From Rallus limicola (lineage: Eukaryota > Chordata > Aves > Gruiformes > Rallidae), in assembly GCA_022605955.1 (NCBI GenBank), contig JAKCOZ010000005.1, forward strand, positions 44,320,950-44,384,949: 64,000 nucleotides of DNA, read 5' to 3'. Each line of letters opens with the position of its first letter. The stretch's first letter is position 1. The notes below the pieces were generated by a model, which saw only the letters and a list, made by a program, of their open reading frames with translations, was not told the DNA's origin and ran no database searches. This document shows, piece after piece, positions 57,823 to 64,000 of this stretch. The position numbers were made by a program, and so were the translations under genes.

Positions 57823-60800
57823 CAGTCAGTATCAAAGCACCTTTGGATAAACCTAATACAAACAGCGCACATCACCTTGTGGGAAAAAGCATAAGGGAGA
57901 TACCCAAGGGCACGTTTGGTTCCATAGTTTCTCCCAGTGCAGAACAGAAAACAGACTCTTCTATTACAAAGGAAGTTGACAGGGTCATAATTATCCTTTT
58001 CCCAACAAGAGCTACCATACTTTTTAAAGAATAAAAGAAAAATGTAAGTATTTCACACTCATAAAAGCTTAAAGAAACACATTCAGAGGCTAATGTTAAC
58101 AGATCCTACGTGTAGTCAGTTTGTCTGGAACCACAGCATATCTTAAAATTTCAGCTTGTGACTGCACCTTTAGATGCAGCATATAAGAGAGAGACAGAAA
58201 GAGGAGCTCTGTCCTTTCATGGCCTGATGGATCAGTTCATGGCATGGCAGAGAAGTTCAGTGGTTTGCATTGATCAGGAGACAAATGGGATTACATTGTC
58301 TACCTGTCAGTTTTCAGCATGACTTTTAGGCTTCAGGAAAGGAGAAATACTTTCCTGTTAAACAGCGTTTCCTCTGCCTCCCAGCAAGCATTTTGTAGCT
58401 GTCACAGTGCTGTTTAATTCCATTTAATTTTAGCACTTTGTGTTGATGAAAAATTTGCTATGAGGAATCTGGCAAAACAACACTAGAAGATGACAACAGC
58501 ACGTACAGACTGAAAAGAGCAAGACAAAACATCAGAATAATGGCACGTTGAAAGTTTTACAAAAATAAGTTGCCATGTATTTTGCCATGTATTTTACCAT
58601 GTATAATACAAATGCATCAACAACCTACAAAGCACAGAGAAGCATGTGTTAGAATATTTGGGCCTGAAAGTTAATTTCTTTTAAGTTTAGCATTTATGGA
58701 TTTGAATGTCTATAAAGGCTGCCATGGGGGTCTCTGTTTTCTTACTAGGGCTGTAGTCCACCAAATCTCAGAAGTCAGCAGAGTTTTCATGTAAAAGATG
58801 CAAGACCCAGACATAATCAGAATATATTGTTTCCTAAAGGTATATGGCTGCTTTTGACTGAAAATCCATTAGCTTTTAAAAGTAAATATAATAAAATATA
58901 AACACTTCAATCACCACAGCATCCCAACTGGAATCACAGCAGTCCTTGTTTTGGCAGATTTTTCACAGAAAATGCAAGGGTTTTGAGTTTGTGTGGGACT
59001 TGCTCCATGCTACCGTTTATGTGTATGAGGAAAAGTCTCCTGTCCACCCATCAGCACCTGCAGGGAAGATGGGCTACAAAGAATCCTGGGGACACAACCC
59101 TTCTCATCTTTACCCTACCGAACTGTCCAATTGTGTGATACTCCTTCCTGCGGCACCTTACTTTACTATTATCCCCTCTCCTGGATAAGGGTAGATCACA
59201 CAGCTACCCTGATATTTGGGTTACCAAAACCTGGTGCTATTATCACAGCCATTCTCACACTTCTTATCAGCTAATTTAAATGGCTGTTGTTGCACTCCAT
59301 ATACATGTGCCAAACAGATTATGGTTCCTGTCTTTGTATTTCATCTCCATTAGCAAAACTGAAAGGACTAGGACAAAGGAGTTAAACAATGAACCAAGTG
59401 GCAAAATTTTGCATGAGGAGCTCAGGAAGAGAACAACATGCACTGGCAGTTTTCAACAAAGCCCAGTGCAAATGAGGACACACATGGAAATTAAAAGTCT
59501 CCTTTATCTTTAGTTGAAAGTGAAGCAGTCTTGAGCTGCAGCAGCTAATTTGTGAGTGTTCAGTCCAAAGTAAAGGGTATTAGAGAAAGGATACTTGCTT
59601 AGTTTGTACAACACGTATCTTAACTTGTAGACTTGCAGGATTGTATACAGACAGCAGTGTACATCCTCTGCAAAGTTCTCTCAGGATACAGGGGAAATCA
59701 TGAATCTCAAAATTTCCAATAAGAGTGAAAAAGGATCTGATTTTAATGAGGAGAAGCAGCAAGTTTCCTTCCGGAACAAAGTAGCTTAATTTGAGGCACA
59801 TCTGTAACATTGTTTATGGAAAATTTCTGTAACTGTCAGGATAGGTTCGCTACCCAGCATTTCAGTCTGGGGGTTTTTTATTGTTTGGTTTTGGTGGGTT
59901 TTGTGGGGATTTTTTAAATCTTCTTCCTGGTGCTAAGTGGTTACAATTAATCCCACCTAATGTCCACAAAGGAAAGGGGAAAAACATTGGACACAAGCCA
60001 GCAGAGAAGCACAATCTGAGCCTTAACATCCCGCAGCACTGTATGTTGGAGCTAATCTCGTGCACTAGCACGCAGCGGCACCCTCATGAGAAGTTTGGTC
60101 AGATAGAGCTGTTTGGGAAACCCGAGAGACATGCAATCCTAAAACAGTTTGTTTGCAGATGCAATGAAAAGCTACCGAGTTACCATGCAGTAGCGGAATG
60201 CCAGGCATTACCATGGGGATATATCCACATAACACTGGGCTGCCAGCTCCTTCTGAAGGTAATAAATACCCCTTCCTGGGGTGTGTGCCCAAACTGTGAT
60301 CAGTGCTTGAGAAGAAGCGGGGCAACAGTTGCATTCATGACAATACTCCCTCCAATATTTCTGGATGCACAGATAAAAATCACTACTACCACATCTTGCA
60401 GAGGAACATTCTCATCTCAATAGTATTGCCTGCTACATCATGAGCAGTCACAGGACAGAAAAAGCAGCATTTCTTGCCAAATCTGTTCATTCTACTGTTT
60501 TTTCCTTGGTCTCATCTGATGATGATTAAACTTCTGGCTACCTGGCTGAAGGTACTCTTACTGCTAAAAGAGCAGCACACATGGCTCTCTGTGGTATTCA
60601 GTATGTGCTTAGAAAGGGATAACTTGAGATCCACACCTCTACTTCCAAAGATGAATGCTGCACCTTTCACAGAGCTGAAAACTCTGGTTCTAACTATTAC
60701 CCATACAATACCATGTATAGGGGATCCAGTTTTCAAACAAAAGCTTTTATCCTCTAGTAAGTAAGCTGCAAATATTTCCATCAGCAGTCTTTGCTCTTCT

Positions 60801-63800
60801 GTTGATATTCTGTGCATCTGTAGTCAACCTTTATTTCCATAGAAGGCTTTCTGGACTAAACCTGTTGTATGGTCCTTGAGTAGCTCACATACCTTCTAAA
60901 TGCTGATTAATTCAACCTCCCTTAAAACATGATAAAGAAAGTACTTAAATTCTTTCATTTTAGGAAGGCAGGAGTGTGACTTTATGCATTAGAGAAATAA
61001 GGTTTTAATGCAACACATTTTTTTTTGTTTTGAATAGCCAGAAACACGTAGAAGACAAAAAATCTGTTCTCATTCCAGAAAAATATAACTGACCAAAATG
61101 GTTGCTTAAACCAGAACACGTGTCAAGCAGCTAAGGCTCACTGATGACATAAAAACCTTACAGTTGACAGAAACCTGTCCAGACACCATTTATTTATGAG
61201 GACCAAACTCAGCCCAGGGAAAGGAAAAGGAAATTAATCAGCATTCTACATAGACAAAGTACTTAAACCTCTTCAGTCACTATTTTTAATCAGTGAGTCT
61301 GGGGAAAACACCGAGTTCATAGGGATAGTAGATACACAGACTTAGCTGCAAGAAAAGCTGCTTCTAGGAGCCTGACTGGCATGCACATACACACAGAGAG
61401 ACCTTAAGAGCTGCTCTTAACCTTCCCTTGCTTGCAGTGAGTCAATAGCACAAGTGATGTGATCACACGGGGACTCCTGCTCAAACACTAACTCTTAAAG
61501 TTGTAAATCCCCATCAAAAAGCTAAGGCACTGGCTTTTTCCCAACCCAGGAACAGAGAGACAGCCATAGGCCTCCCAGTAGGGTGGGAAAGAGCAAGGCA
61601 CATTTGGAAAAGGTCAGCAGTTAATCAATAAAATCATGAGGTAAGAGTTTTCTCCCACAGAAAGTATTGGCAACAGTCCTGAACAACTACCAAGATAACC
61701 ACTTATCCCATTATATTTACTCTTAACTCACTGATTTTTGTCTTGAATTAACAGAGTGATTAACTCAGTGCTGAGTAGGAAAGCACCCATGTAACCAAGT
61801 TCAAAGTGATTAAAGCTTTCACAATTACAGGTTATGACTACCAGTTGTGGCATCCTGTAACTGTCCAGACAATTGCTTTCTCCAAAACCAGAAAATGGAG
61901 GGAAGGAAAGAGGACATTTCTCTCACTGAAGTTCAAGATACTCCAGTTTTAAGCAAAGATATTGAAGATTCTACATTTTATCTCCTTGATACTTAAATTT
62001 GAAGAGAATATTGACAGAAATATTATAAATTATGAGGTAACTGAGCTGCTCATGTATTTGTTACCACCCCTACATCTCTGAACCACTAACTGTTCCTCCT
62101 TTGCAGATATTTGCTTCTCTAAAGCTTTTGATATGACTGCAGTCATTTTTGATCCCTTTCAGCAAGACAAGCTGCTGACAACACCTGCTTCAGCCTCCTG
62201 AAAAGGCTGTAGAACAATTCTCTCCTGCCCTTCCAGAAGTTGTCTGCAGTCCTCAGGTGTAACTCAGCAGATCTGGCTACAGCCGGGTTTTATTACATTA
62301 CTACAAACAAGCCATCAAAATCCCTCCTATGAAGGCATAGAAGATGTGTCCTTAAGCCAAAGCAGAATTTTGGTGCACTGTATTTACAAAATTATGTTAA
62401 TGTTTACACCAAATCCATGTCCAACCAAACCCCCAAATCTAATAGTATTTCTAAACTGTTTTCAGGGGTACAGGACTTGAAAAAAGAACTGAAAGAAAAA
62501 GGCAGAATGAAGATCTTTGAGATCTGAATCCTGAGATTGCACAATCAAACCAGAACTGGTACAGGGAAAGCAGGGGCAGACCAGGGGATGATATTGCTGA
62601 TAGGACAGCATGACTCAACTAGTGGCAATACAGAAAGAAAACATACTGAGTGGCTATTGTGAAAGATTCAGAGAAAGAAAAAGAAAATGACCGGAAACAA
62701 AGCAGCTATTCCTGCTAGGAAGAGTGCAAATGACGGTATTATCCTAGAATCAATGGAGAGCTTGGGCCAAATACTTTCCCTGGTAGATACATTGATCTCA
62801 ATATAGGCCACATGTAACATGAACAGATCTAAGGGGTTTCTTGAATATTTTACTTTCAGAATTAATATTTTGTGGAAAACAGAGTGGACTTGTTCTTTTC
62901 TCTGCTCACTTACTTAAATGAAGATATATCCTTCGGGTAGAATTCTGCAACTGTGGTTGCCATTGCAGATTTCAGTTTCATTGCATAAATACTAGAGAAA
63001 AAGCCAGCTACGCCTTTTACAAACAGTGCAAAATTAGCTGTGTATTATCTCTAATGCAGAATAAAAGTCAATTTAGTAAGGAAAAGTCCCTGCTCTTAGG
63101 GTGTCATTCTGTTTCATACATTCCCCAAGCTTGAAGAAACTTTGGTCCAGTTTAATTATTTAAGCAGCATTTGGATTCTGTATTAGTTCTCAGCACACTG
63201 AGTAGTCATAAACTTCTGTTGAGAAAGAGCAGTGTCTTCCAGAAACAGAAACAGTTTATTTCTTACCATAAAAGGGAAGTATGTAAGATTGTAAATGAGA
63301 TATTTGATCTTTTCGTTTTAAAGATCCAGGTCCTCCAAAAAGCTGACTTGTTTAACTCTTGATTATGTCTAACACAAGTTTATTTTTTAAAAAAACAACA
63401 AACACCCTTCATATCTGCCAAAATCTGTATCAGTTTCAAGTGTGTGTGTGAGCACACATGTGTGTTCATGCATAATTCTGGAAGCTCTTATGCATATAAC
63501 TTTTATATGCATGCTGTGGCACATCAATATTTTAGCTTGATTTGTGTTGCTTAACACCTATATTCAAATACCAGCAGTCTCATGCTGGATACAGTAGACA
63601 AATGTTGCTTTTAATTTATAGCATGGGAGAAAATCCAGGAATATGATGTCATCAACAGAGGGATGAGTCTGTTCTCTTCAGGGAGGGGCAGAAAACCAGA
63701 AGTTAGTCTCATTCATACAACAGAGGGAGTTCGACTGTTTGCGGAGACGTGTTGCACTTCACTCACTTGTACCCCCTCAGTGGTAAAACTGCAGTCAAGG

Positions 63801-64000
63801 TATGTATTTCTACTTCTTTATAGCATGAAAAGTTCTCATTATTTAAATTCAGTATGGTTTGTTGTTTCTTGGAAACCACTTCTTGAATTCTTAATATGTT
63901 TCTGGTTTGGTTACAAAGGAACCAATGTTATTAGTGCTCCAGAAATGCGGAGGAGAGAAATAATCATTACTAATGTGATTTTGTAACTTGCTAGGTTATG
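57823..64000. other. Intergenic or intronic DNA, no gene recognised
   Basis: AT-rich DNA. The longest open frame (59881-60423, 180 codons) begins at a TTG inside a G/T-rich patch and has no recognisable domain. A short TG-rich tract lies at about 63440-63465. No RNA gene or repeat family recognised. Confidence 0.55.
58571..58604. repeat. 13-bp imperfect tandem repeat
   Basis: TGCCATGTATTTT is followed by another copy and then by ACCATGTAT, a third partial copy. It is short and without apparent context. Confidence 0.75.

Noticed and set aside
59881..60423. 180-codon open frame on the plus strand
   Set aside because: It starts at TTG in a G/T-rich patch and shows no domain. A frame of this length is expected by chance with moderate probability in 64 kb searched on six frames.

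Overview
The window reads as a piece of a bird genome: AT-rich, gene-poor nuclear DNA with several CR1 LINE remnants, including one with the avian-type octamer (ATTCTGTG-like) 3' tail, plus two LTR elements whose ends (TGTCCTGG...CCACGACA in the sense direction) resemble avian ERVL-type LTRs. The species cannot be fixed from sequence alone. No recognisable host protein-coding gene was found. One weak candidate for a small secreted protein lies at 37776-38407.

The main feature is a complete, very young endogenous retrovirus on the minus strand (6362-13309). Its LTRs are 588 bp each and differ at one position (6689 versus 13049). A perfect 5-bp target duplication (ACTTA) borders it at 6357-6361 and 13310-13314. 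Gag (652 codons from the first ATG) and Pol (protease, reverse transcriptase, RNase H, integrase with all catalytic residues seen) are both open. They share one frame and are separated by a single UAG stop. A 6-bp GC-rich hairpin follows the stop, and its loop is complementary to a downstream hexamer, so a gammaretrovirus-style readthrough pseudoknot is plausible. The primer site matches tRNA-Lys rather than the tRNA-Leu that gave ERV-L its name. There is no env and no dUTPase. Gag begins with hydrophobic, membrane-like segments and has no CCHC zinc knuckle. Together this suggests an element living by intracellular retrotransposition.

The rest, in order: 1-6356 unannotated; 13315-17969 unannotated; a CR1 3' fragment (17970-18165, +); a long unannotated stretch to 33818; an older solo LTR of a related family (33819-34389) with its CpG sites decayed; two CR1 fragments (34808-35035 and 35936-36050, both -); the putative secreted-peptide exons (37776-38407); unannotated DNA with a (CA)10 tract; a CR1 ORF1-type fragment (51940-52440, +); a CR1 RT fragment joined to a 3' UTR (55040-55475, +); a well-preserved CR1 3' end with about 210 open codons (57087-57822, -); and unannotated DNA to the end. 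Homology calls rest on recognition of family features, without database searches.
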